The position numbers and the translations under genes are program-made. A DNA stretch of 38,388 bases from Nitrospiraceae bacterium UBA6898 (GTDB lineage Bacteria; Nitrospirota; Thermodesulfovibrionia; Thermodesulfovibrionales; UBA6898): positions 1,868 to 40,255 of the forward strand of contig DKBO01000184.1 in NCBI GenBank assembly GCA_002448975.1. Direction: 5' to 3'. Below are positions 15,555-23,135 of the stretch, in pieces (position 1 is the first letter of the stretch; each line of letters begins with the position of its first letter). The notes under the pieces are model-generated. The model made no database searches and had not been told where the DNA came from. It was given only the letters and a program-made list of their open reading frames with translations.

Positions 15555-16901
15555 TTATCCGCGCTTCGCAAGAGGAATAATGGTCTTCTTGCCCTTCAGT
15601 GATGTGACATAGGAAGGACGAATTATCTTCCCCTGGACAATCTCTTCGATCCTGTGGGCGCACCAGCCGGCAACCCTGGCCATGGCGAATATCGGGGTGA
15701 AAAGCTCCATGGGTATCCCCATGCACTGATAGACAAAACCCGAATAGAAGTCAACATTGGTACAGACCACCTTGCCTTTCTTCCCCCTGACAAGACTCGG
15801 TGCTACTCTTGCGACCCGCTTGTAGAGTTCGAACTCCTTCTCGCGGTCAGCGGCCTTCGCAAGCTCTCCTGCGCGCTTTTCCAGGAAAACTGCCCGGGGA
15901 TCAGATACCGTATACACGGCGTGGCCCATGCCGTAGACCTTCCCTTTCTTATCCCCCGCCTTCTTGTCGAGGATCAGTTCAAGATATGCCTCCACTTCTT
16001 TGTCGCTGTCCCACTGTTTGACCTTCTGCTTTATGTCGTTCATCATCCTGACAACCGCCTCGTTCGCACCTCCATGCAGGTGGCCTGAAAGCGAGCCGAT
16101 CCCCGCGCAGAGTGCCATGTAGGTATTGGCCCCGGAAGAGGAAACGCAGCGCGTTGCGAAGGTAGAGTTGTTCCCTCCCCCATGTTCAGCATGAAATATC
16201 AGCATGGTATCAAAGAGCTCGGCGGTCGCCCGGTCCGGGGTCTCTCCAGTCAGGAGGTAGAGAAAGTTCTCTGCGATGCTCATGTTCGGATCCGGATCCC
16301 GGAACTTGTGCCTGGCCTTCTTTTCCTTTGTCGCGGTCAGATAGTTATAAGCGATGATCGTCGGAAATTTGGCTATGAGATCGATGCACTGTCGCGTCAC
16401 ATCGTTCAGGTCAGTGGAATTCGGGTTCCGGTCGAACAGATGCATAGCCGATACGATGGTGTGCAAAGAGCCCATCTGGTCATCGTGACACGGCCTGTTC
16501 CTGATAATCTGGTTCATTTCCTCGGGAAGCGCGCGCCGCTTTCCGAGAAGCTGACTGAATGACTTCTGATCGTTTTTCGTGGGCAGTTCGCCCGTAAGCA
16601 GCAGATAGACCGTTTCCTCAAACCCGAACCTGCCGTCCTTCTCTTTTTCCCGGACAAGATCTTCAACGTCATAGCCGCAATAGAACAGCTTGCCCGGGAC
16701 AGGATTCACTACTTCCGTGCCGTCACCGTGGGCGATCTTTTCATAGCCGATGACCTGTCCCTTGCTTGTGATGCCAATTACCACTCCCGTACCGTCTGCG
16801 TTTCTGAGGCCAAGCTTGATATTCCGCTCCTTGACAATACGAGGATCGACCTTGTCATGCAGCAAGGCAAGTTTCTGGACTTTTTTCAGTGTTGCTTCCA
16901 T
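15555..16901 (-). CDS. gltA: Citrate synthase (large form)
   Basis: A 448-aa enzyme that condenses acetyl-CoA with oxaloacetate in the cytoplasm. Signature segments include FHAEHGGGNNSTFATRCVSSSGANTY, GIGSLSGHLHGGANEAV with the oxaloacetate-binding His, and YGMGHAVYTVSDPRAVFLE with the second His and catalytic Asp region. The C-terminal part VCTNVDFYSGFVYQCMGIPMELFTPIFAMARVAGWCAHRIEE carries the arginine ligand. The N-terminal extension of about 40 residues (KKVQKLALLHDKVDPRIVKERNI) is typical of the large clade in anaerobes and Bacteroidetes-like lineages, not of E. coli. ATG 16899-16901 follows GGAAGGGG at suitable spacing. A monocistronic unit. Confidence 0.96.
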   Translation of the reverse strand: MEATLKKVQKLALLHDKVDPRIVKERNIKLGLRNADGTGVVIGITSKGQVIGYEKIAHGDGTEVVNPVPGKLFYCGYDVEDLVREKEKDGRFGFEETVYLLLTGELPTKNDQKSFSQLLGKRRALPEEMNQIIRNRPCHDDQMGSLHTIVSAMHLFDRNPNSTDLNDVTRQCIDLIAKFPTIIAYNYLTATKEKKARHKFRDPDPNMSIAENFLYLLTGETPDRATAELFDTMLIFHAEHGGGNNSTFATRCVSSSGANTYMALCAGIGSLSGHLHGGANEAVVRMMNDIKQKVKQWDSDKEVEAYLELILDKKAGDKKGKVYGMGHAVYTVSDPRAVFLEKRAGELAKAADREKEFELYKRVARVAPSLVRGKKGKVVCTNVDFYSGFVYQCMGIPMELFTPIFAMARVAGWCAHRIEEIVQGKIIRPSYVTSLKGKKTIIPLAKRG

Positions 16902-17070
16902 ATTGCGCTACCCCTTCCGGATTTATTAAGTTTCTATTTAAATATATCTCGGCAAATCTATGCAAATTTCAGTGGGGCATAACTGATATTATGCCACACG
17001 GGAACTGTCTCTCTTCTGTTTACCCGGGAAAATGTGGTACGAACAGGATTGAAGCGGCCGGGCTGAAATA

Positions 17071-17100
17071 CCTGCCGAATTACCCTATCGGCCCGGCAGG
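17071..17100. repeat. Inverted repeat upstream of the citrate synthase gene
   Basis: CCTGCCG (17071-17077) and CGGCAGG (17094-17100) form a perfect 7-bp stem with a 16-nt loop. An alternative stem CCGGGC/GCCCGG (near 17058-17063 and 17091-17096) overlaps it. It lies 35 bp past the stop of the Lys-rich gene and upstream of the citrate synthase gene, so it may end the former transcript, although no T-run is seen. Confidence 0.35.
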
Positions 17101-17134
17101 TTGCTGCGTCATCCGGGCATGGAAGACGACCGTG

Positions 17135-17308
17135 TTATCCGGAAACCTTCTTTTTTGCTGCCTTCACAGTAGAAGCGATCTTCTTGGCCACTTTCTTCTC
17201 GATCGCTTTTGCCTTCTTGACCGTCTTCTTCACGATCTTCTTCTCTGTCTTCACTGCCTTTTTCACGGCTTTTTTCACTGCCTTCTTCACGGTCTTTTTC
17301 GTTACCAT
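17135..17308 (-). CDS. Lys/Ala-rich histone H1-like peptide
   Basis: A 57-aa protein built almost only of Lys, Val, Ala, Thr and Ile in KKAV/KKTV repeats, about 44 percent Lys, with no aromatic residue or Cys. It resembles bacterial histone H1-like C-terminal tails and probably binds DNA or RNA non-specifically. ATG 17306-17308 has a consensus AAGGAGGAACG site. An in-frame ATG 27 bp upstream would add MMPMIQGGT but lacks such a site. The first half consists of near-perfect tandem copies of KKAV. It could alternatively be a ribosome-associated or polyphosphate-binding peptide. Confidence 0.8.
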   Translation of the reverse strand: MVTKKTVKKAVKKAVKKAVKTEKKIVKKTVKKAKAIEKKVAKKIASTVKAAKKKVSG

Positions 17309-17481
17309 CGTTCCTCCTTGAATCATCGGCATCATTATGACGCTCAGAAAATGTTATCAGCTATCTGCGACAGAGTCAATTTTTTCTTCCGGTACCTGAA
17401 TCTTCCGGCGCATTTTCCACAGATCATCTTGTTTGACAATCAGACCCCGATCCCATAAACTCTGATCATGACCGGGGCCAT

Positions 17482-17556
17482 GGTGCTGGCAGCACCGAAA
17501 GGCTGTATCATGCGGTCGTTCCCAAAGCGGGAACAGTCCTGAGACCGCTTCGCGGT
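17482..17556 (+). promoter_or_regulatory. Three consecutive stem-loops upstream of a small gene
   Basis: GGTGCTG-G-CAGCACC (17482-17496), GTTCCC-AAAGC-GGGAAC (17518-17534) and ACCGC-TTC-GCGGT (17544-17556) are all perfect stems. They lie 30-104 nt before ATG 17586 and may form a structured leader or an independent small RNA. No known riboswitch pattern was recognised. Confidence 0.4.
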
Positions 17557-17585
17557 GCATATTGAAGCAATCACGAGGAGATATT

Positions 17586-17822
17586 ATGACAGAGACTGCT
17601 CAACGGATCATGGCGCTCTATCTCGAACACAACACTGTGGAACCCGGCGCGGTTCTGATCATCTCGGAGCTGCGGCGCAGAGCTGCAGAGTGGGGCATGC
17701 CGCATACGGCGCGTCTCGATGCGGCCATGGAAGAGCTTCAGGCTCAAGGGTGCGTGACCATAACCGTATCTCACGGCATTGAACTCACTTCACGAGGAGT
17801 TTCCTATCTCCTGGATGACTGA
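17586..17822 (+). CDS. Small putative winged-helix protein of unknown function
   Basis: A 78-aa soluble protein. Helical segments TAQRIMALYLEHNTV, VLIISELRRRAAEWG and ARLDAAMEELQAQGCV are followed by two short strands, CVTITVSHG and IELTSRGVSYLL, as in a winged-helix fold of about 75 residues. No family can be named. ATG 17586 was chosen because GAGGAGA lies immediately upstream; an in-frame ATG at 17562 lacks a site. It may be a small DNA-binding protein or an adaptor, and has a hairpin-rich leader. Confidence 0.65.
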   Translation: MTETAQRIMALYLEHNTVEPGAVLIISELRRRAAEWGMPHTARLDAAMEELQAQGCVTITVSHGIELTSRGVSYLLDD

Positions 17823-17920
17823 ACGCGCCGATGATGTACTCCGGCAATCAAGGAAGAGAGCCATCTTGCCTCTTGTATCGCATATCCCCCGGATGACCTG
17901 CAATTCGCGGCTTCGCATGA

Positions 17921-17969
17921 TTCCCGCTGAGGCTCAAACTAGTATACTCCTGCGTCCGCCTGATATACT
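17921..17969 (+). promoter_or_regulatory. Candidate promoter/operator of the pncB-pncA operon
   Basis: TTCCCG (17921-17926), 16 bp, TATACT (17943-17948) is a weak promoter match. A second TATACT lies at 17964-17969. AGTATA (17941-17946) and TATACT (17964-17969) form an inverted pair that could be a regulator site for NAD homeostasis, but it does not match a site I can name with certainty. Confidence 0.3.
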
Positions 17970-17993
17970 GGAATTACGAGGGGAGGTGCAGGT

Positions 17994-19430
17994 ATGCCGG
18001 TACTGGAGAAGCACACAGGCCTTTATACGGACCATTATGAACTGACCATGGCGCAGGGTTACTTCCTGCATCATAAAAAAGATACCCCCGCATGTTTCGA
18101 TTATTTTTTCAGAAAAAACCCCTTTGAAGGCGGCTATGTTATCTTTGCAGGCCTGCAGGATCTGCTGGAAATCCTGCAGGCCCTGAAATTCGATCAGGAG
18201 GACTGTGATTATCTGTCATCCCTCGGCTTTGCGCCCGAATTCGTCAGCTATCTGGAGTCGTTCGGATTCAGGGGAGATCTCTATGCACCTGAGGAAGGCG
18301 AAGTTGTCTTCCCCTATGAACCTCTGGTCAGGGTTGAAGGGAATATCATAGAGGCTCAGCTCATTGAGACGGTACTTCTGAATATGCTGAATTTCGAATC
18401 GCTCATAGCGACAAAGGCTTCTAGGATACGCCGTGCGGCCGGCACACGGTTGGTCGTAGATTTCGGTCTGCGGAGGGCCCAGGGTCTCGGCGGTGTCCAC
18501 GCCAGCAGGGCAGCCGTGATCGGCGGAGCAGACAGCACATCGAACGTCTACAGCGCTTTCATGTTCGGTCTCACCTCTGCCGGGACACAGGCACATTCCT
18601 GGATACAGGCATACGACGACGAAGTGACCGCTTTCAGGGATTTTGCTGTGGCATATCCGAAACACTGTGTTCTGCTGGTGGACACCTATGACACCCTGAA
18701 ATCCGGTATCCCGAACGCCATAACTGTCGCCCGGGAGATGGAGCGCCGGGGGGAAAGGCTTTTCGGGGTGCGACTGGACAGCGGGGACCTTGCTTACCTT
18801 ACGAAGAAGGCGCGGGCACTGCTCGATGCTGCAGGCCTTCCGCATGTCAAAATCATGACTTCAAATCAACTCGATGAATATGTCATCAGCAGCCTCCTGT
18901 CGCAGGAAGCGCCGATCGATGCCTTCGGCGTCGGCACCAGTCTCGTCACCGGCCGCAGCGATGCAGCGCTCGACGGCGTATACAAGCTTTCGATGAGCGA
19001 TAATAAGCCGCGGCTGAAGATATCCGAAACACCGGAAAAGATCATTCTCCCGGGCATCAAGGAAGTATTCCGCTGCATCGACGCCGAAGGCTATTTCCGC
19101 GCGGACTGCATCTGCCTCTCGGGAGAGACGGATATTGATATCATCTGTCACCCGCACCGTCCTGACAAGAGCAGTTCCGTGGCAACGTTCAGAAAAGAAG
19201 CCCTCTATCGCAAAGTCATGGACAAGGGAAGGATCAACGTCGAGAAAAAAACGCCCGGTGAGATAGCAAAATATGCGCAGCAGCGACTCTCCGCACTGCC
19301 GGAGGAGCACAAGCGATTTGAGAACCCTCACGTGTATAAGGTCGGAATCAGCAGAAAACTCAGGGATCAGCGCTTCGCCATCATCGATACGATCAGGGGA
19401 AAATTCGGGAAAGAGGGGCAGACACGATGA
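17994..19430 (+). CDS. pncB: Nicotinate phosphoribosyltransferase
   Basis: A 478-aa enzyme that makes nicotinate mononucleotide from nicotinate and PRPP, the entry to the Preiss-Handler NAD pathway. Segments: TGLYTDHYELTMAQGYFLH at the start, PFEGGYVIFAGLQDLLEIL, the nucleotide-site region VVDFGLRRAQGLGGVHASRAAVIGG, VDTYDTLKSGIPNA, the active-site FGVRLDSGDLAYLTKKAR and IDAFGVGTSLVTG. This is the longer bacterial form (about 480 aa). ATG 17994 follows GGGGAGGTGCAGGT. The stop overlaps the pncA start by 4 bp (ATGA), so the two salvage enzymes are made together. Confidence 0.96.
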   Translation: MPVLEKHTGLYTDHYELTMAQGYFLHHKKDTPACFDYFFRKNPFEGGYVIFAGLQDLLEILQALKFDQEDCDYLSSLGFAPEFVSYLESFGFRGDLYAPEEGEVVFPYEPLVRVEGNIIEAQLIETVLLNMLNFESLIATKASRIRRAAGTRLVVDFGLRRAQGLGGVHASRAAVIGGADSTSNVYSAFMFGLTSAGTQAHSWIQAYDDEVTAFRDFAVAYPKHCVLLVDTYDTLKSGIPNAITVAREMERRGERLFGVRLDSGDLAYLTKKARALLDAAGLPHVKIMTSNQLDEYVISSLLSQEAPIDAFGVGTSLVTGRSDAALDGVYKLSMSDNKPRLKISETPEKIILPGIKEVFRCIDAEGYFRADCICLSGETDIDIICHPHRPDKSSSVATFRKEALYRKVMDKGRINVEKKTPGEIAKYAQQRLSALPEEHKRFENPHVYKVGISRKLRDQRFAIIDTIRGKFGKEGQTR

Positions 19431-19975
19431 AAGCACTCCTGATCGTAGATCTGCAAAATGACTTTTGTCCTGGCGGAGCACTTCCAGCTCCCGAAGGAGA
19501 CATGGTAGTCCCCGTAATAAACAGTCTTATGCATGCCTTCCCTCTCGTCGTGGCCTCAAAGGACTGGCATCCGGATAAGACTGCGCATTTTAGCTCGTGG
19601 CCGAAGCATTGCATTCAGGGTAGCTGGGGCGCTGAGCTGCATCCCGGCCTCCGGCAGGACGTCATTCACCAGGTGGCGCTCAAGGGCACCGGGGACAAGG
19701 ACGAAGGTTATTCCGCTTTCGAGGCCACCAATATCAGCCTCGAACGATACCTGAAAGACCTCAGTGTGGATAGGCTGTATATTACGGGAATCGCCATTGA
19801 ATACTGCGTGAAGGAATCGGCGCTTGATTCGGTAAAAAAGGGCTTCCGTACATATGTCGTTCGGGATGCAGTCGCGGGAGTAGAACTGCATGAAGGAGAT
19901 GTGGAGAAAGCATTCCGGGAAATGGAGCATGCCGGGGTCAAGATCGTCACTTCCGTTGAGATCTCTCAGGGATAA
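19427..19975 (+). CDS. pncA: Nicotinamidase
   Basis: A 182-aa cysteine hydrolase of the isochorismatase fold that converts nicotinamide to nicotinate. The catalytic Asp10 lies in DLQNDFCPGG. The metal ligands appear in ASKDWHPDKTAHFSSWP, the Lys region in the LKGTGDKDEGYSAFE segment, and the nucleophilic Cys in ITGIAIEYCVKESALDS. Coupled to pncB by an ATGA overlap, it supplies that enzyme's substrate. Length and motif order match E. coli and Mycobacterium PncA (about 186-213 aa). Confidence 0.96.
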   Translation: MKALLIVDLQNDFCPGGALPAPEGDMVVPVINSLMHAFPLVVASKDWHPDKTAHFSSWPKHCIQGSWGAELHPGLRQDVIHQVALKGTGDKDEGYSAFEATNISLERYLKDLSVDRLYITGIAIEYCVKESALDSVKKGFRTYVVRDAVAGVELHEGDVEKAFREMEHAGVKIVTSVEISQG

Positions 19976-20165
19976 CCGGGTAGCGCCATGTCAGGACATT
20001 GTCCGTGGCAGTCTGCTACGCTTTGCCGGCAGCAGTTTACCTTTCTTTGCCGGCCTTTTGCCGGGACAATATTCCGTCCCCCTGATCACCACGGGAAAGC
20101 AGCACGACACGGCCTCTCCTGAACCAAACCGGCAGACATCTCAGTCCACTCCGACCGGGGCTGCC

Positions 20166-20191
20166 GTCTCCCGTTTGTCTCCCGTTTGTCT
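20166..20191. repeat. Short tandem repeat upstream of the pgk promoter
   Basis: The 11-bp unit GTCTCCCGTTT occurs twice head to tail (20166-20176, 20177-20187) with the start of a third. It ends two bases before the -35 of the promoter at 20193-20221, where an activator site would be expected. Confidence 0.5.
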
Positions 20192-20192
20192 G

Positions 20193-20221
20193 TTGACGAG
20201 CCGGTTTCCATGCTGTACACT
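20193..20221 (+). promoter_or_regulatory. Promoter of the divergent phosphoglycerate kinase gene
   Basis: TTGACG (20193-20198), exactly 17 bp, TACACT (20216-20221). The start site near 20228 leaves about 44 nt of leader before ATG 20272, which is preceded by AGGATAGGAG. Confidence 0.6.
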
Positions 20222-20271
20222 CTGATGTAATGCAAAAGAGCTCTGCTGCCCCGGGAAACAGAGGATAGGAG

Positions 20272-21576
20272 ATGAACGAACCGCTGAGAGAACAGGGGCT
20301 TCCCCTGATACAGGACGCTGATCTGAACGGAAAGATTGTGTTGGTGCGTTTCGACCACAATGTGGTCAAGCGGGGCGAGATCCGCGATCCCTTCCGAATA
20401 GACAGGACCATCGGCACTTTGTTCCATATCGTCGAGCGCGGAGGAAGGCCGATCATGATGACCCATGTAGGGAGGCCCCGGGACAAGAAGACCGGGGCTA
20501 TCATCTGCAGGCCCGAGGAGGCGGTTGAGCCGATCGTGCAATACCTTGAACAGAAGCTGCATACAAAGATCCATATACCTAAATTTCCGGTCGCCGATGC
20601 CCGCGGGATCGCGGGCATCGACACCTCGATCAACCTTGCCATCCGGGAACTCCGTGAGCGCAGGCTGGGCGGCATCTATCTTCCGAACATGCGCTGGTTT
20701 CAGGGTGAGGAGTCCAAGGAAAAGGCGGCCGAAGATTTTGCCCTGCAGCTTGCCGGCCTGGCTGATATTTATGTAAATGATGCCTTCGGGTCATGGCAGC
20801 CGCATGCATCTACCTATAACATCACCCGTTATCTGCCGTCCTATGCCGGATTTCTCATGCAGCAGGAGATCAAGAACCTCTCACGGGTGCTCACCCCTGA
20901 TCGGCCGTTCCTGGCTGTTGTCGCAGGCTCGAAATACGATACTAAGATCCGGCCGCTCTACGCGATCTATGAGAAGGTTGACCGTCTCATTCTCGGCGGT
21001 GTCATCTATAACACCTACCTCTGCGCGAAATACCAGGTGCGCATCAAGGGTGTGCTTGATGAAGACATCCAGCTTGCCCGGGAACTGGTGGAAAAGGACA
21101 GGGAGCGGAAAAAGATCATCGAGCTTCCCCATCTCGTGGAATCAGACTACCCGGACAGCAGGGTCGAGGGCGAATTCCGGACCATCTCCGTACAGGACTT
21201 TACTCCGGGAAGCTCCTATGGATATATCCTCGATATTGACCCGGCTTCCTTTGAGGACCGTGCGGTTGCAGACACGATTGCCACGGCAAAAACGATCTTC
21301 GTCAACGCTGTCATGGGCTTTACCCCCCATTTTACCGCAGGTTCGCAGGCACTTGACCACACCATAGACAGGAACGGTCCTGCCATGAAGATGTATGGGG
21401 GAGGAGACACGCTCCAGGAGTTCAAGGACCTCTGCCCCGGACTATCCCTTTCGGTCATGGACAATGCCAACTACTACTTCTTCACCGGCGGGGGGACCGT
21501 ACTGACCGCCATAGAACAGGCAAGCCCCTACGGCCTGAAGCCGGTCCAGGCTCTTATTGAAGCAAGCAGGTCTTAA
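20272..21576 (+). CDS. pgk: Divergent phosphoglycerate kinase
   Basis: A 434-aa protein of the PGK family, the ATP-forming step from 1,3-bisphosphoglycerate. It keeps Asp28 and Asn30 (VRFDHNVVK), Arg42 (FRIDRTI), His65 and Arg68 (THVGRP), Arg141 (LPNMRWF), the ATP-site Lys221/Lys225 region (GSKYDTKI) and YGGGDT. It departs from the usual family at several signatures. Most notably, the DAFGxxHRxHAS segment reads DAFGSWQPHAS (170-180): one residue is missing and the substrate-phosphate Arg is absent. GGAKVxDKI is also altered. It is longer than typical bacterial PGK (about 390-400) and has no gap or tpi neighbour. It may be an alternative kinase or a variant with altered substrate. Confidence 0.82.
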   Translation: MNEPLREQGLPLIQDADLNGKIVLVRFDHNVVKRGEIRDPFRIDRTIGTLFHIVERGGRPIMMTHVGRPRDKKTGAIICRPEEAVEPIVQYLEQKLHTKIHIPKFPVADARGIAGIDTSINLAIRELRERRLGGIYLPNMRWFQGEESKEKAAEDFALQLAGLADIYVNDAFGSWQPHASTYNITRYLPSYAGFLMQQEIKNLSRVLTPDRPFLAVVAGSKYDTKIRPLYAIYEKVDRLILGGVIYNTYLCAKYQVRIKGVLDEDIQLARELVEKDRERKKIIELPHLVESDYPDSRVEGEFRTISVQDFTPGSSYGYILDIDPASFEDRAVADTIATAKTIFVNAVMGFTPHFTAGSQALDHTIDRNGPAMKMYGGGDTLQEFKDLCPGLSLSVMDNANYYFFTGGGTVLTAIEQASPYGLKPVQALIEASRS

Positions 21577-21656
21577 TCCCATTTTCCGGGTCATGAGCTG
21601 GAGCCTCACTTACCTATTGTACTCTTGCCCTGTCATTACCTATGATAGGGTCAACC

Positions 21657-22115
21657 ATGCCGAGTCATAGTTATAGCAATGATTTTCTCTACATCGTTAT
21701 GCTTCCGGACAGGAAAGCGGAGAAGAACGCCCTGATCTTTTGTGCCGGAGTGAATATAACGCGGTTCACCCTGATCACCAGGGGACTCCACGGACTGAGT
21801 TCCAACCCTGCCATACGGGGGCTGCAGCGGGTAAAGCATGGTGTGAGCAGCCTGGCGCTTTCGAAAGGTGCGACCCCCCGTGCTGTTCGCGGAAATGACT
21901 GCTCAGGCATCAAACCTGCAGCAGGCACCTGGTACGCGGAGATTCTGCGTATCGAGAATGCTCCCGCTTCACTGCCGGATGAGATCATTTCCTTCGCTGT
22001 CATAAGCCTTGTGGAAAAGATCATCACCGGATGCTGCCTGCCGATTTCTCCGCCTGACCGCCTGCTCAGCCCGGAGGACCTCCAGGTGTTTCTTGAGTCA
22101 CTCTGTCATACTTAG
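21657..22115 (+). CDS. Hypothetical protein, no family recognised
   Basis: A protein of about 152 aa (157 if the in-frame ATG at 21642 is used). AGGG sits 6 nt before ATG 21657. The sequence reads as a small mixed alpha/beta protein: YIVMLPDRKAEKNALIFCAGVN suggests an edge strand region, then RGLQRVKHGVSSLAL, and a C-terminal helix SPEDLQVFLESLCHT. A paired Cys (ITGCCLPI) lies near residue 133. No signal peptide or membrane helix is seen. It lies between pgk and the PilZ-type gene in the same direction. An open frame on the opposite strand makes the coding assignment moderately certain only. Confidence 0.55.
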   Translation: MPSHSYSNDFLYIVMLPDRKAEKNALIFCAGVNITRFTLITRGLHGLSSNPAIRGLQRVKHGVSSLALSKGATPRAVRGNDCSGIKPAAGTWYAEILRIENAPASLPDEIISFAVISLVEKIITGCCLPISPPDRLLSPEDLQVFLESLCHT

Positions 22116-22222
22116 GCAGGCGTTCCCATCGTTCGGGCCTGTACGGAAGCTTTTTTCGGCAGCCTATTGTTCTTTCCGCTCTTTTTTCGTAAGATATCCC
22201 CATAGGAGGGCGTCCGCTGACC

Positions 22223-22870
22223 ATGAGACGTAAGCACAGGAGAATATCCCTTAAAGGAGATGACATCCGTGTCGAGACCATAACCGAAACGCGTGCCGAG
22301 ATAGCGGACCTTGGCATCGACGGCATCGGCATTAAAGCGTCGAAGCGGCTAAAACCCGGCAGCCGGTGCATGGTGACGATCGGCAGTAATGGTTCACTCA
22401 TGATCGTCCGCGGCATATCAGTATGGGAGCGCTTTGCAGGATGGTCTGTCAGCCCGCGGGGCCATGTAGACCCGCTTTTTTCTGCAGGGATAAGGCTTGA
22501 AGAATCACGCGGGGACTTCATGACAAAGACCTGCGGCAGGGACAGCGGCAAAACCCGGGCCGTACGTGTGGCAGCACCGGCATTGACCGCGCTCCTGAGC
22601 TTCACCGAATCGCTCACCATCTTAAACCTCAGCTATGGCGGCCTGCTCGCCGAATCATGGAATCCCATAGCATCCGGCACGGAATGCACTGCCCGGCTGT
22701 TCCTTCCTGACCGCCCAGAGCCGGTCAAGTGCATGGCAAAGGTCACCTCCTGTGAGACCATAAAGCACGAAACACAAAGAAAGTACCATATCGGCTTCGA
22801 ATTCCTTGATATGGACCCTAAGCAGACAGAGCGCATCAAAACATTCATCAGGATCCGCTCGGCAATCTAG
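22223..22870 (+). CDS. Tandem PilZ-domain protein (putative c-di-GMP receptor)
   Basis: A 215-aa protein that looks like two PilZ-like units. The first (about 1-100) has RRKHRR at the start and IADLGIDGIGIK, corresponding to the RxxxR and D/NxSxxG pattern in weakened form. The second (about 110-210) shows RAVRV, then ILNLSYGGLLAES, a good NxSxxG motif, and the strands CTARLFLP, KCMAKVTSC and YHIGFEFLDMD typical of PilZ barrels. PilZ domains bind cyclic di-GMP; here the second unit is the better candidate, while its arginine motif is not perfect. No enzymatic partner or flagellar gene is adjacent. GGAGG lies about 11 nt before the ATG. Confidence 0.7.
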   Translation: MRRKHRRISLKGDDIRVETITETRAEIADLGIDGIGIKASKRLKPGSRCMVTIGSNGSLMIVRGISVWERFAGWSVSPRGHVDPLFSAGIRLEESRGDFMTKTCGRDSGKTRAVRVAAPALTALLSFTESLTILNLSYGGLLAESWNPIASGTECTARLFLPDRPEPVKCMAKVTSCETIKHETQRKYHIGFEFLDMDPKQTERIKTFIRIRSAI

Positions 22871-23135
22871 CAGCCGAATTTCCGCTTTTTCGTTCTTCAG
22901 GCTTTTTATGGATTTCCCGCTTTTCTTTAGATCCCCCGCATTTCACGAACTTCGTATTTGCTCCTAATCACCGGTTTGTACTAAATGATCTTTACTCATC
23001 CTCTTGATTTTATTGTTTTTTCTTCTCTGGTCTTGTTTTTTTATGCTATAGTCTGCTCAATGAAGCCAATAAACCGGAAGTTCGTAGAGTAATTGTTGGC
23101 CCGAATGAATTACGGCAATATTAAGGAGATAATTA
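22871..23135. other. AT-rich intergenic region at the left edge of an accessory island
   Basis: Base composition drops sharply here, with long T-runs. It contains the left copy of a 25-bp direct repeat (23036-23060) that includes the -10-like TATGCT and TATAGT. No gene is seen. The mrr ribosome site TTAAGGAGA lies just before 23136. Confidence 0.5.
23036..23060. repeat. Left copy of a 25-bp direct repeat flanking the mrr island
   Basis: Seven T residues, then ATG-C-TATAGTCTG-C-TCAA. The copy at 25407-25431 differs only at two positions (C to A and C to T). Both copies lie about 40-75 bp before a start codon and include promoter-like TATAGT, so they may be related promoters or the borders of an inserted segment. 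Confidence 0.6.

Noticed and set aside
17357..17560. Minus-strand frames ending near 17357, including one with an ICGKC zinc-ribbon-like start
   Set aside because: Very short, no ribosome site, and overlapping the hairpin-rich leader; likely chance.
21689..22027. Minus-strand 112-aa frame opposite the gene at 21657
   Set aside because: Composition and start context are weaker than the plus-strand frame; it looks like a shadow, though the call is not firm.
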